Positions 1 to 12,297 of a stretch of 64,000 nt of DNA are shown one piece after another. Source of the stretch: Microdochium bolleyi. Lineage: Eukaryota > Ascomycota > Sordariomycetes > Xylariales > Microdochiaceae. The stretch lies in the NCBI GenBank assembly GCA_001566295.1, contig KQ964245.1:3849524-3913523 (forward strand). Reading direction: 5' to 3'. The position numbers were made by a program, and so were the translations under genes. Below the pieces are notes generated by a model. That model worked only from the letters and a program-made list of their open reading frames with translations, had not been told where the DNA came from and ran no database searches. Every line of letters begins with the position of its first letter. Position 1 is the first letter of the stretch.

Positions 1-6
1 TAGTAG

Positions 7-402
7 TTACCGCTTCATTCCACAACAATGGCTGGAAACACGACCCCGGGGAACCAGGAGAGATGCACGCAATCGCTCCAAGAATAGCTCCATCACATCT
101 TCGTGCTCCCAGCTCCCGTTGTCAAGAAAATAATGTGGGACTCGATGGCCCGAGACCAACAATATCTCATAGACCCGTTTGCCAGGGGCAAATACACGTA
201 GGACAACAAGATTTACAGCGTCACCTTGGTTGTACTTCCGTGCAAATTTGGTGCACGAGAGGGGCGGAGCCGGAAGGCACCGACGAGGCAGGTCGGAGCC
301 AATGTCAGCCTCGACGATAATGTAGCTGGCTGGAAAACTTGGACCTGAGATTGCGGCCTCCCTACCATGGAGATGGAGCAAGACCACGTACCTAACGAGC
401 AT
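7..402 (-). CDS. Unrecognised 131-residue ORF
   Basis: An ATG-initiated open frame on the minus strand, downstream of and in the same orientation as the laccase. I see no signal peptide, membrane helix or family motif. The middle and C-terminal parts look more protein-like than most antisense frames here, with mixed hydrophobic and charged residues and no low complexity. It could be the last exon of a gene, a degraded gene or chance. No splice structure joining it to the laccase is evident. Confidence 0.2.
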   Translation of the reverse strand: MLVRYVVLLHLHGREAAISGPSFPASYIIVEADIGSDLPRRCLPAPPLSCTKFARKYNQGDAVNLVVLRVFAPGKRVYEILLVSGHRVPHYFLDNGSWEHEDVMELFLERLRASLLVPRGRVSSHCCGMKR

Positions 403-589
403 GTCGAAACAAAGAAGAGAGCACTAATTTCCTTGTCGGGAATTGCCCGTTGTTGCAATAAACATAGAAGTGCTGATAAAATACGAGTTCCATCACCTCC
501 GCAAGTTTCCCCCCTCCTCCCCACAGCACTATCAAGCCGCACAGCAGTTGTCAATATTACCTTTGCTCATTCCGACCATACCACGAACC

Positions 590-2778
590 TCAAATACCCG
601 AGTCGTCCTGCTTGTACGGCGACGTCGGGTACCACGACTTCCAGCTCGCGCACGTCTCGCCCATCTCGGCGAGGTACGCCGGGTCGCCATCGAGCTGGCG
701 CGGGATCTCGCTGGCGCGCTCGAGCAGCTGCAGCGAGAGACCCTGGCTGGCGTGCCAGGCGATGTGACAGTGCATGAGCCAGATGCTGGCTCCGGGTTCA
801 GATAAGGCTCCATGGTCAGCTGGACGTGCTCTAGATAGTGGCTCCGTAGCTCTCCTTCCAGAGACACACACAGAGAGAGAAAGAATAAAGATAGGGAAAG
901 GGGGTTGAAGAAAGAGAGCAAGACTCACCCAGGATTATCCGTCTTGAACGCGATAACCACATACCCTGTCCCCAGCAGACTGACGGTATCCCTCCGCGGC
1001 GGGTTGCTCAGGTTCAGCCTCACCAGGCCCGGGACGAACGGGCCCCTGCCCTGCGCGAGGACGTAGAAGTCGTGGCCGTGCAGGTGCATCGGGTGCCAGA
1101 CGTTGACGAGCGTGAAGTCCTCGATGACCCAGTACACCCAGTCGTCCATGAGGTCCACCTTGACGACGTTCTGGATCCGAGGGAAGTCCACGCTCACCGG
1201 GCCGCCGCCGTTGTCCTTGCTGTTCTGGTGGACCTTGAGCACCGTCGGGTCGGACCAGTTGACAATCAGCGTCCTGGTGTTGATGGTCCAGTGGTACACG
1301 AGGTCGAGCTCGTAGTACCAGCTGATCTTGAGCCGCTCGCGCACCGCGTCGGGCCCGACGTCGTGCCGAAGGTGCGGCACGAGCTTGTCGTACGGCTCGT
1401 CGGCGCACGAGTCCGTGATGGCGCGGGGCTTGGTCGTCGTGGGCACCGCGGCCCTGTCGGCCCCGGCGTACCGCACGATGCCGAGGATGTTGTCCTTGCT
1501 GTCGTTGTTGTTGAAGTTGCACGCCGTCTGGTAGATCGCGCGCAGCCAGTACAGGCCCCGCGAGTTGATCGGGCTGGGCTTCGCCTCGACGACGACGTCG
1601 TACCGCTGGCCTGACCCCAGCACCACGGCGTCCGTCTCGTACGGCGTGATGGGGACGAAATCGGCCGCAATTACGGTGAGCTTGTGCCCGTCGATGGCGA
1701 ACTTGAAGTACCCGTCCGTCTGCGAGCCGACGAGGCGGAGGAGGTACTTCTTGCCCGGCTCAAACGCCCGGTCAAACTCGAACCGCTGGCCGGTCCCCTT
1801 GCACCTGGGATCAGCCGACCGGGCGCATTCCTCGAATGTGTTCCTGCCGTTGATCAGCCCGTTCTCGGCGTGCGGCTGCTTCAGGGCAATGATGCGCTGC
1901 GTCGTGTCCCATATGTGGAACACGGAGCCGTGGAACCAGTCCATGAGCACCACAGGCCCGAGGTCGACATCGTAGTTGGCCGTCGCGGGCCCGTGGATGA
2001 CCAGAGGCCCCAGGAGGCCCATTGCCGCCTGCAGGCTGAAGTGCGAGTGGTACCACGAGGTGCCGTACTGCGCGGCGCGGAAGCGGTATGTCGTCGTGTT
2101 GCCCGGGGCCGTCGGGCACTGCGTCACGCCGGGCACGCCGTCGTGGGCGACTGTGTCCTTCTGGTGGATGCCGTGCCAGTGTATGGCGGTGCTGCTGATA
2201 TGTCAGAAAGGCGGCTGCGGCTGTGAAAGTGCAAAGGGACAGGACGAACCCATTGGTAGGGATGTTGTTGGTGACGTGAATCACCAGCCAGTCTCCCCAG
2301 ATGGCCTCAATCAGAGGGCCCGGCACACTGCCGTTGACTGCCAGGACATCGACCTCGTAGCCGTCGGGAGACAGCTTCATCAAGTCGACATTGAGCCAGT
2401 ACTGTGTTGTTACGAACACTTACGTTTAGCCTTGTGCTTGTCGAAAGACCCCGAAACGCAGCCAGTCTGATTGTTGTAAGTCATCCAAACAAAAAAAAAT
2501 AAAAAAAATTTCACCTCTCTCGTCACGCCGGTCTCGGGCACGACTTTGTACCAGTCCGTATCGATCGAATATTTGCCCCAGCACCACCTCGACGTTGGCG
2601 AGTTCTCACACGACTGCTGTCGCCTTTCGACAACTTCCACTAAAGGGACCGCCGCAGGCGAGGCGTATGCCATATACCGCTCCTGCTGTTGTCTAAGAAG
2701 GGAACTGCAACACAGCATGTTGAGGAAGGCGGCAACGAGGCCGCCTTTCGGCTGGAGGGACAGTGACCAGATGCCCAT
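590..2778 (-). CDS. Laccase (ascomycete-type multicopper oxidase)
   Basis: Copper enzyme that oxidises phenols and reduces O2 to water; usually secreted. Four exons are inferred: 2778-2515, 2401-2250, 2194-929 and 785-590, giving about 625 residues, slightly longer than typical ascomycete laccases. All four copper signatures are present: HWHG (about 144-147, completed only by splicing intron 2), WYHSH, HPMHLHGH and LMHCHIAWH (about 564-572). Cys567 is the T1 ligand, and the axial position ten residues later is Leu, as in many ascomycete laccases. The N-terminus has a hydrophobic stretch (about 13-29) that could be a signal or anchor, then a Cys-rich start to the first cupredoxin domain. The protein ends exactly in DSGI, the plug motif of asco-laccases. 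The start is the first ATG in frame before the hydrophobic segment. Confidence 0.9.
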
Positions 2779-4194
2779 GGTTTCCGCTGCTATCTCTACT
2801 CTCTTGTAGTCTAGATAATACCAACCCAAATGGATAGTTTGAAAGACGATGTGGTGGCGGACAGCTCTTCCCAGCTCGAAGGCAAGAACGCAGCCTGATT
2901 GCAGGGCAAAGAGACGTCGACTGGTATGAAGGCCAAAGGCCGACTATTATTACTTTTGCTCGCACGATCAAACGACCCTCGGCCGGCTCGCAAGCCCCCG
3001 GCTCGCATTATTCTTGCTGACTCCCTGCAGAGCAACCGGGGTAAACATCAATGTCATTCGGAAGGCGAGCATCTCCAACAGAGCCGTCCATTTCGTGTTA
3101 CAAAATCCAGAGCACATCGAACACGGCACAGACTCAGAGTCTCTGGCTTGTGAAAGCACCAACGGCTCGCATACCAAGAAGCACTCAAACATTAACTACG
3201 CGTATGCAGCACGCGGCTGGGCGAAACTCTTTCCCCGCAAGTCATTACGGAGAATCCCTGTCGCGAGCTCCATTCTTGTCCGGGAGGTGCGGAGGGTCGA
3301 GTGTAAGCCGAGGATCATCCTAGACGGGCTGATCAATATCAATTCCACGCTAGGGAGGACACAAGCCTTGCGCTTGGAGAGGGCCACATCTTGTTAGCAT
3401 AATTGCTGCGAAGGGATGGAATGGGAATGCAGACAGTTGGTAGCCAAGTCACCTTATGTTATAGAAGCTCACGAAGTCTTCCAAGAACACCGTGCTTTTA
3501 GTTTGACCCTGAGCTGTTATCGTAAAACTGCTCACGAACAGCTCGGCACGTTGACGTTAGAGAAATTGGAGGTCCTAAAGATTGGCGGAGCACCATGTCA
3601 ACTCGGCCCCCTCCTTTTGGTCCGACCCTCGGCATCTGCAAGAGCCAGCAGCCCTTCTACCCGGCCTGCATGGTAAGACTCATGCGAGCCGATAAAACAG
3701 CGACACACCCCACGAGTCAACAGGCTGCTCCCGGTCAGCCGCGCTCATCCCTGCCGCGGATCTCAAATCATAGCGTGTGGGAGTTCAGAAGTAGACCAAG
3801 AAGTTGGAGAACCCATCCATCGAGTTCTTTTCTCATTCGCACCGATATTCGATTTCTGCAATCACGGCGGTTACAAACGTGCAGTGAAATCCTCGTGTTG
3901 ATGGTACCCCGTCAAATCACCATTGTTGTCGCATCACAGACACAAGTGATGCGCATCGTTCATAGTCGTGCTCTTTGGTATTGCAAATCATTATTCATGG
4001 TATGTGGTCCATTGCCCAAGACAGACGCAATCGCTTGGATGCACGCAATGATGTGCATCGATGCCCTGACGCGGAGGCACATTAATCATACGCGCTAGAG
4101 TCAACATCGTGTGCCATAATCGCCCAGAAACTCCGTCTACCCAGTGGCGCCAGAAACTCCGTGGATCTATGTGGACGTGAAGGTCGTAATGACA
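2779..4194. other. Intergenic: laccase promoter and deubiquitinase 3' flank
   Basis: Upstream region of the laccase (right to left) and downstream of the deubiquitinase. Several frames of 80-170 residues are open, but none resembles a family or carries consistent splice sites. I see nothing else here. Confidence 0.5.
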
Positions 4195-7100
4195 TCAGCT
4201 GCCTCCCTGGGCGTCGCTAGCGACCTGCATGCTGAGGTCGTCTAGGCTGTTCATGTGATCGGAAGAGTCAATGGAGTTCTCCCATTCTGTATAGTGTTAG
4301 CATATCCTGGTTCTCGACTTCGGAGATGGTTTGGCATTCACCAGAGTCTTCGTCAATATCGTCGACGGCCAAAGTGTTCATAGGTTCTAGCACGGCTATC
4401 CGATGGTCAGCCTATTTGCGGAAAGAAACCCAGTATATCAGACCGAGACTTACTTTGGCAAAGTTCAAGATACTCTGCGTCGAGAAGCCCTTCACTTTCC
4501 CCATCTGTGGAAAAGTATCCCCCACAACCGCGGATGGTGTGAAGTAGTAGAAGAACTGTTTCCTTGGCCACCGGAATTCCACGCTCAACATACGTGTCGC
4601 GAAGATAGATCAGGCAGCTCAGGCACAATCTTTTCGCAGCAGTCGTAACGGCTTTGGCGCGCTGCTCGCCGCCATGGGCCTCGCTGAAGTTCGGGTTGGG
4701 GCCAAACCGGAGGAGTGTCTCGTTGATAAACCTGTACACATCTCGGCTGACGGTTTGGTCGACATGGCCCAGAAGACCTGGCGCCCATTTCTGGAAGTCC
4801 ACGAGATTTTTCAATTGCTCATCAAAGTCGTCAGCGCTTGTGTACATGTGTTTCTGGAACTCGTAGAAGCTTCGGGCTTCTGCGTTCTGCACGTCGACAC
4901 ATTGGTGATTGATGTGTGCGCGGAGCCTTGCGGCATTACTCTTGTTCTGGCTAGAGCGGCAGTAGACCGAAGCGGCCCTCAAATACGGGGTAACGAGATG
5001 TTGGACAAGGTTCCCAGTAATCCCAAGTCGCAGGGTTGTGTAGACGGCGGTGTCCATCATCACACTCAGGCTGAGAAGCTTTTGTATGATGGAGTCCGTG
5101 GCTGGGACATTCTGATTGATCTGTATCAATTTGTCGACGAAGATGTTGCCACGGCCTCCAGCCCAGCTCTGGTGAAGGAGGTTGACTTCGTGGCTGGAGA
5201 ACGGTATCGTGTCATCCTCATACACCATTAAGAAACGATCCTCGTCTGACTCCACAATCCGCTCGGTGGTAAGCTCTTTGTCCATCACACCCATCATGAT
5301 GTCAAGAAGAGAGATGATGTTCTCGTAGCTTGGTGGTCTGGCCATTCGTCGTGACAGTATTGTGGCGAGCCGGGTATACTGAGTATCAATGTCGCAGACA
5401 GCTTCGATCGCGATGACGGCTGCAATCTGGAATAGAAAGTTTCCTTGGATCAAGGCCGCGGTTTCCTGTCTGCCCAGACGCGCGAAGTCGAGCATGGTGC
5501 CAAAGTACTCAGGCCAAGATCGTAGCGAGACGTGAAACTGCTCCCATAGTCGAGAGAAAAGCTCAACAGTACGAGTGATGGTGTTCTCGGGGTCATCTAC
5601 CTCTTCAATTTCAAGAGGCTCAGCCCCATATCCTTCTGGAAAATTCTTCCTCAAGTTGCGAAGAACTGCAATCAATGTTCTTCCAATTTCGTGGCGGACT
5701 GGCCCATTGGGGTTCTTCTGCAGTAGCATGATCAACGCCTCAGGTCTCCGGAACATGTAGTCGAAGAAGGCTAAGCAGCAGTGGGCGCACCTCTGACAAG
5801 CTTGTTGCAAAAGTGTCAGAAGTTCTGGGAAATCTGGCAGGTCCTTAGCGCGTGACGCAATTTGATCCAGATGATTCAGTCCGACCTGCATGGCGAGGTT
5901 TTCGACAGCGTGGTTTGCAGACGAGCAATTATCTTCCCACACGCTACTGAGCGTCCGGATGACAAACGGTGTGTGATTCGGATCATGTAGACAATGTCGA
6001 TGCACAATCTGGTTGTTCTCGCCGCTGATTTCAGGAGCCAGATCCGCAGGTAGCGCAACGTCCAGTGGGCAGTAGCCGCTACCCTCCGCGCCAGCTTCTC
6101 TCATTGCCGGGCTCGACGAGCGTTGGTAGAAGAGCATGTATGCGCTGTAAGGCTTGTCATGTGGCCCGCCGTCAAAAGGCTGGCGCTGATCCTGCCCGCC
6201 GAAACAGGCATCTGACATCAAAGAAGGATCCCAAGATGTGACTACATCGTCGTTGAATTCAACCCATTTGCCCGTGGCGCCCACGCCGGATCTCTCTCGA
6301 ATGTAAGAGTAATAATGGCCAGACTCAGCACTTCCGGAATGGACGAGAACACCTACAAGCTCGAACATATCAGAGCTTGGGACTTCTGGGAGATTTGCTA
6401 AGTGCTGAACGGTGTACGGCTTCATGTCGATGGAAGCTGGGAACCGGAAGTGGTCGTTGATCTTGGCTCGTGTCATGTTCCTCAAACTGAATTCGAACCT
6501 CTTCAAGTGGAATATGAGGCTATTCGGCAGGGTTTTGAAGCACGCCCTGAAATAGTCAGCAACTGGCTCCCCAGAAAATCCATGTCCACTCACCGTTTTA
6601 CGGCGTCCACAAAACGGTCGCAAGAGCTGCATTTGTATTTGTTGTCTAGTGCATCGTCAGTGATGATCATGGTAATAAAAGCGGTGTGAACTTACCGCCT
6701 TGCATGATTTCGCCATCCACATACGCCTGTAGACTTTCTTCCAGGGTCGCTTTGCCCTTGATATCACATTGAATGGCCCCAAAGTCCTCGAACCTTTCAG
6801 AGATGTGATCACACTCCTTCGACTTGACTTGCTGCACGAGCTCGCCTCCAAAAATGGATTTGAGACGCCTCTTCTCAACCTCAGATGAAAGCTGCGACTC
6901 CCATCTATCAAACAAGAGGTTGTAGAACTCATCAACGTCCATCTGGTTATGTACATCGACCGGCGCCTCTTCGTATGTTGAGATCTGGGCTATACACGAC
7001 TGTGGATCGACGAAGCGGCGCAAACTTCCCTGTAGTGCTGCGAAAAGCTTTCGAGTTTCGTAGATGAGCTGCTGATTCGTAGGATCAGGAACCCGGGTTG

Positions 7101-10100
7101 ACAGTATGAACTCGCGGAACTCAGTATTCATGAAAAGCTGCGTCATCAGCGAATTATAGTAACAGGTGTTGGACAAATTGCGCAGTCCCGCGTAGCCACA
7201 CGATGATCTCACGGCCCGCTGCCGGTCAAAAGCTTGAGGAAGCTCGAAAAAGTATGGTGACGCGGCACCCTCTTCATAAGGCGTCAAGCCGTCGATGTCC
7301 CTCAGCAGCCTTGTAGGTGATGATTCTCTACTGAGGATGAACACTACATCGTAGAGCGCGCTGCGGGTGGCTGGATTGACTATGACCCGAGGAACTAGAC
7401 GATTCGAGTCTGTGGGCGATGACGGGAAAAGGTGACGTTGCAGCAAACGCCGACTGAAGTCACGGCCCAGTTGCAGATCAAAGCCTCTTTCGCGGGCGTA
7501 ACTGACGGAGCGACATAAGAGTACAGCGAGCCCATGGGATATTGAGTCGCATGTATCGACTTGAGTGATGTCCTCTGTGGTAACACGCTCCATAAGCAGA
7601 CTACCGCAGCGCTCTGAGCAAGCCGAGACATCAAGCAGTTGCGAGTCTGCCTCGGCAAGCTTTGTGAAGAGCTGGATCGCCAGGTAGAAGACCTCGTCAC
7701 TCTTCGATGGCAAGAGAGCTGCCTTGGGAAGGATGTCGAAGATGATTGACCAGAAGAAGCCGGCGAAGGCTGTGCCCGAGACAGCCTCTGAGCTCCCTCT
7801 GGCAAGACTTCGGTTTGCAATCAGGTTTACAACTCCTTTGCGCACCTGTTTGCTGCTGTCAGCCAAAATTAATCTCTCTAAAACAACGGGGGTCCCAGGA
7901 TGTGCTTTGAAGGCGTTCCAGAAATCGCTGCTCCTGGCAGAAGACACAAGGACAGCTTGGACAACTCGCTTGATGAGCTCCGTATTAGTCTGGCTGCGTG
8001 GCGCATGTGTAGCGTCGTCAAGGATCCGCATGAGCATACTGCACAGGTGAGGAGAGATGAGAGCAGTCTCAAGCAGCTCGTCCACCGAATCTGTTGATTG
8101 TCAGTATGTCTTGGCGTGTCAAGGTGTGCGTTTCTCGGCTTACCTTCCACGACCTGTACGTAAGTACTCAGAAGTTGAGAGCGCAGCAGAGTTTGCAGAT
8201 TCTCACTTAGATCCTGCTGAATTACCGCCTCATCGCAAAGGGCAGAGACGAGCACACTCAGAACCCTGACCGAGGCCTTCCTATGGTTGGTTGCGCTTTC
8301 GTCCAGGAAGTCGAGATCATGACTGGATGATTGCACTACCTTGTTCCGCATGCGGTGAGCGTTCAGATGCTCACGTAATGCGTAGACGGCATACAACGAC
8401 TTGAAGGGTTGTCCTAGTGGGAAAATGTCTTGGTGGGACGTTGACGGATCTTCGAAAGTGGCGAGTATCGATTCGTCAGCCGGTAGCTTAATTAGAAACT
8501 GGTAGATCTACATGGGAAGTTAGTATATCATTGGAATAGGAGGGTTAAGCCATCGGTGCTTGCCTCAGATGACAACTTTTCCTCCAGGCTCAAATATGCC
8601 CAAAGTTCCTTGAAGTATCCAAGCACTTCGAGCTCGAGAGAGGATGCGCCAGGTCGAATGCGAGTCGGGCTATCCGAAGCGTCTGATTGCCGGCGAACCA
8701 GGATCAGACCGCTAGTGATATCCAACTCCTGTATTGACTTGCACACGTCGTCGCTAGTTGGGGCCAAAGGTTGACCACGGTAGTAGAGCCTGTAATTGTG
8801 GAAGCCGGTGGCTGCCCTCAAGCTGGCAAGTAGGGAGGCACCGGTATTGCGCAAGCCAATATTGAATGGTACGATGGCACTCTGCCCGTCTTCGTCGAAA
8901 GATTGGTACTTGAGATCTGCCAGGTCTCCGTCGACAGCGCTGGGCGACTGCAACATCAAAGATCGGAGGTCAGGCGCGGAGAAATGCGCTTGTCCCTTCA
9001 ACGTTCGCAGCAAGTCTTTGACGACCCTCAGTGATCTGGTGAATTGCAACTCATAGTGCCGGCTCTGTTCCACTCGGGCACTGTCGGTGCTCTGTGCTGC
9101 TGCTGCTGCTGCTGCTGTGTTCCGTTCAAGACTTTGCAAGGCTTGGGCAGCAGAGTTCAGCTGGCGCATGCATCGTTTTGCTAGCAAAAAGTGAATCTCG
9201 CGTGCTCGGTCGGGAGGAAGAGCCTTGATTGTGGCACTGTTGACATATACCTCACTGACTAACGTGTGGATTGCCTGATCCTCGATTGTGTGTGGCGGTG
9301 ACTCGAGGACCATCCGCCACAAGAGCTCGAGGCTTTTGCAATCTGTGATCGACTCTACGTCGAAAATTGTCGTACTAGGGTCGTCGAGGTCAGCAAGGAG
9401 ATTCTCCCGGACGAATCCAAGCGCGCCAGCGCAAAAGCATCTCGGGGGCAGCTCTGGAAGATAGTCGTGCAGACAGGCGTTCAAGAACTCGTTGTGCAGA
9501 TGTGTTCGCTTGAAGGCATTATTTATGTCGTCCCAGCCGGCTGTCATATCATCAAAGCATGTCGCGTTGCGTCCAACAAGATGATCCCAGAGCTTGCGGC
9601 CCTGTCCCTTCGATATTGTTGAGCCGTGTGCCATGATGACACTCGAGATTAGCTTTCGCCGTGCTGGTTCCAGAGGGGTCGCATATACAGGGGAGAAGTC
9701 CACTGCCTTGGCGTGGGAGACTGCGCATTCGAATTCATCCACGAGAAGCTGTACGAAGTCGTGCTCTGTGATCAGCGCCTGTAACGAAGTGCCTGTGCTA
9801 ATCAGCAGATGAAGCACTTGGAGGCTGCCATGTGTCGTGGACGATCTCGCCGATATATCCTGCTGGCAGCTCGAGAAAAGCTCCTGGCGGCCCGAAGCTG
9901 GACATCCATTCACCAAGATTTCCCTCATCTTGCTGTATGCCCAACTGAATATGTCAGGGTTGGCTAGAGCATTGTGTGGCACGAAGACGGACGCCGCCTG
10001 GATCAATCTCAGGCAAATCTGGCGTGGCGCCCTCAGTGTCGATTCTTCTGGCGCCGTATACACTTGTTGCAGCAGAGCATTAAACAGATCCCGCATGATG

Positions 10101-12297
10101 GGAATGAGGTCTTCCATGGAGAGGGAGCCCAGTTTGTCGAACATGGTGCTAATCGTATTTGTGTCGCAAAGTTGAGTGATTCTTAAAAGCATCCGGACCA
10201 GAGCTTCGGTAGTACGTGGATCGCGGCTGGTAGTGATGGTTTCCCAGAGCAGTTCGAATTGATCCCGCGTGAAAGTCCTTGTGACCATGAGAAAGCCAAC
10301 AATATTGGCGCTCTCGACAGTGATTTCGGGGTGACACGACGGGCCAAGAAAGTAGTCGATGATCCCAGTCTGTAGGAGGTGAGAAGCAAAGTAGCGCAGA
10401 AACACCAAATGTGCATCTTTCTCACCACCGGTGGGGATTTTCTCTTGGTGATGTGACCATTGATCAACGAGCTCATCACACATGCAACTGACCGCAGAAA
10501 CCCGAAGTTGCATTTGCTGTGATCGGACGAGTCTCTCAAGCACGCTGAAACGTTTCTCCAGGATGATAGCGTCTGGTAGAAAGTGTTGAGGCACTTGTGG
10601 ATGTTCTTCTGCGTATGCTTGCAGGACCGCCTCGCTTTCTGGGACCGCACAAGAGAGGGCTGTCCGATAGACTCCACAGAGCCATCGCAGTAGTGTTGAT
10701 GGGATATTAGTGGGTATCTGGCTGGCGAACTTCTCTATTGCTTGAAGCATCATCTCGCAAGCAGTCGAGAAGAACTTCAAAACGGTGATGACAACCGTTC
10801 GAAGGCTCGCAATCCCGCCAGAGTCAACAGATCCGTGGTGTCCCCGTCTCTGATAGCAGTCGATGAGACCTTCTTCCAGGGCGCTGAGTCTCGCAAGATA
10901 CTCCATCATCCTTCGTGGGAACCTTGGGAGCATCGCTGGAAGTAACTCAACGACTTGTGTGATGAGGGTCAGGCCAGAGCCCACGTTTGGGTCAACACCG
11001 AATGCTGTTAGGATAGGCCAAGTGTCGGCGATGTGCACTTCCCACTTGCGATCCTTGTCTTTTCGTGCCACGTCTCCCAGGCGCCAAACGAGGTTCATGG
11101 AATACAGTTCACATTCGTCAGGCGTGGCGGCAGTGCTGATGCAAGCGAGCATATGGCAGTCTGCTGCAAGAACATATGCTGTCAACTTTGCATACGATTG
11201 CATCACATTTTGAACAAGGTCGAAAGTCTCGTTGCTTTTGCAAGCATTGTATCTTGATAATGGCTGTCAGTGCATCGACCCCACAAGAAATCCGCAGCAC
11301 GAGCAGACTCACCTTTCCCATATCACCGCGAAAAGATCAGGCAACTCGAGCCAGAAGTCTTGGTTCTGGCCACATGCGGAGAGGAACGTCTCAAAGGCTT
11401 CAGGTGCTGCGCATCGAAGTACGGTGTTCACCCAAGACAACAAGGAGCGCAAAACGTCATCAGGGTCTTGGATATCTTGTTTGACCGAGTGTCAGCTTGG
11501 CCTCAAATTTTGGGGCGTATGTTGCGCAAACTTGAAGAAAAGAGCTTACCTTGGGACAGATATCGTTGTAGACGTTGCAAGCTGGCATAAGATGAATCAT
11601 CTGGGCCGCTCACGTAGGGGAAAGTGGCAAGAGCTGTGAGGAGCTGGGCCGTCAAGTCGGGCGGAGAAGACCGTGATGAGTCTGTCAGCTCTACCATCTC
11701 CACCACGTTGTCATCTCCGTCGTCCACAATGACCACCGGATGCTCGGGGCTGCCCACGACCGAGGCTGGACCAGTCAGTGGCCCCCGGGCCTCACGCTTG
11801 ACCACGGGCGGCTTGCTGTTGCTGACGCCTGCAGACCTGCTCATCCGAGGCTCCGTGGGGGACGGAGATGTTGAAGAGCTGCGAGGGTCATTGCCGTTCC
11901 TAAGATTGATGGTGACCCTGTTCGAGACTGGTTCTGGACGATGATCGGAGGAAGCTGGTGGTGTACTAGGCACAGCAGTCTCTGGAGGATCGACCTTCAT
12001 GGCTGCCGTGCTAGTGGTAGTGGTCTGGCTGCTGTCCGTGGCATGGGTGTCGTGGTTTTGAGATGGCGAGCAGCCGCCCGATATGCCACTCGAGGCCGAC
12101 AATGAGGTCCGCCGACGCTTTCTGGCAGACAAGTCGCTCTCGTCAAATGGATTTGGGCGGGTAGCGCAGGGTTCGGACGAGACTGCGCGTTCTCGGGCGT
12201 CGTCTGGAGAGGTGCGGCTCTGCTCCATCGGACCTTCCGCTACCACAGCAACAGGAACGGGGTGTGATGCAGAGACCGCGGCGGCAGATGGAGGCAT
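4195..12297 (-). CDS. Giant ubiquitin carboxyl-terminal hydrolase (USP9/USP34-like)
   Basis: Cysteine protease that removes ubiquitin from proteins. Nine exons are inferred: 12297-11550, 11475-11313, 11252-8564, 8507-8144, 8090-6696, 6645-6594, 6546-4454, 4395-4342 and 4286-4195, about 2,549 residues. The N-terminal 250 residues are Ser/Pro-rich and probably disordered. A long helical, ARM-like region follows, with a ubiquitin-like segment at about 1090-1157 and a run of seven alanines. The USP domain has the Cys box (NTCYYN, Cys about 1631), zinc-ribbon cysteines formed by the 52-nt exon, and the His box (SGHYYSY, His about 1881) followed by EFNDD. The frame opens at a GTG (12303), but the first ATG is 12297. 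The intron at 8563-8508 appears to be GC-AG. Two small last exons add an acidic tail. USP class is firm; exact orthology is not. Confidence 0.9.
9096..9116 (-). repeat. GCT/AGC trinucleotide run encoding polyalanine
   Basis: Seven uninterrupted GCT units on the plus strand. They are read on the minus strand as seven alanine codons between two Ser/Gln/Thr-rich turns of the deubiquitinase, before its ubiquitin-like segment. A simple repeat like this is likely to vary in length between strains. Confidence 0.85.
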
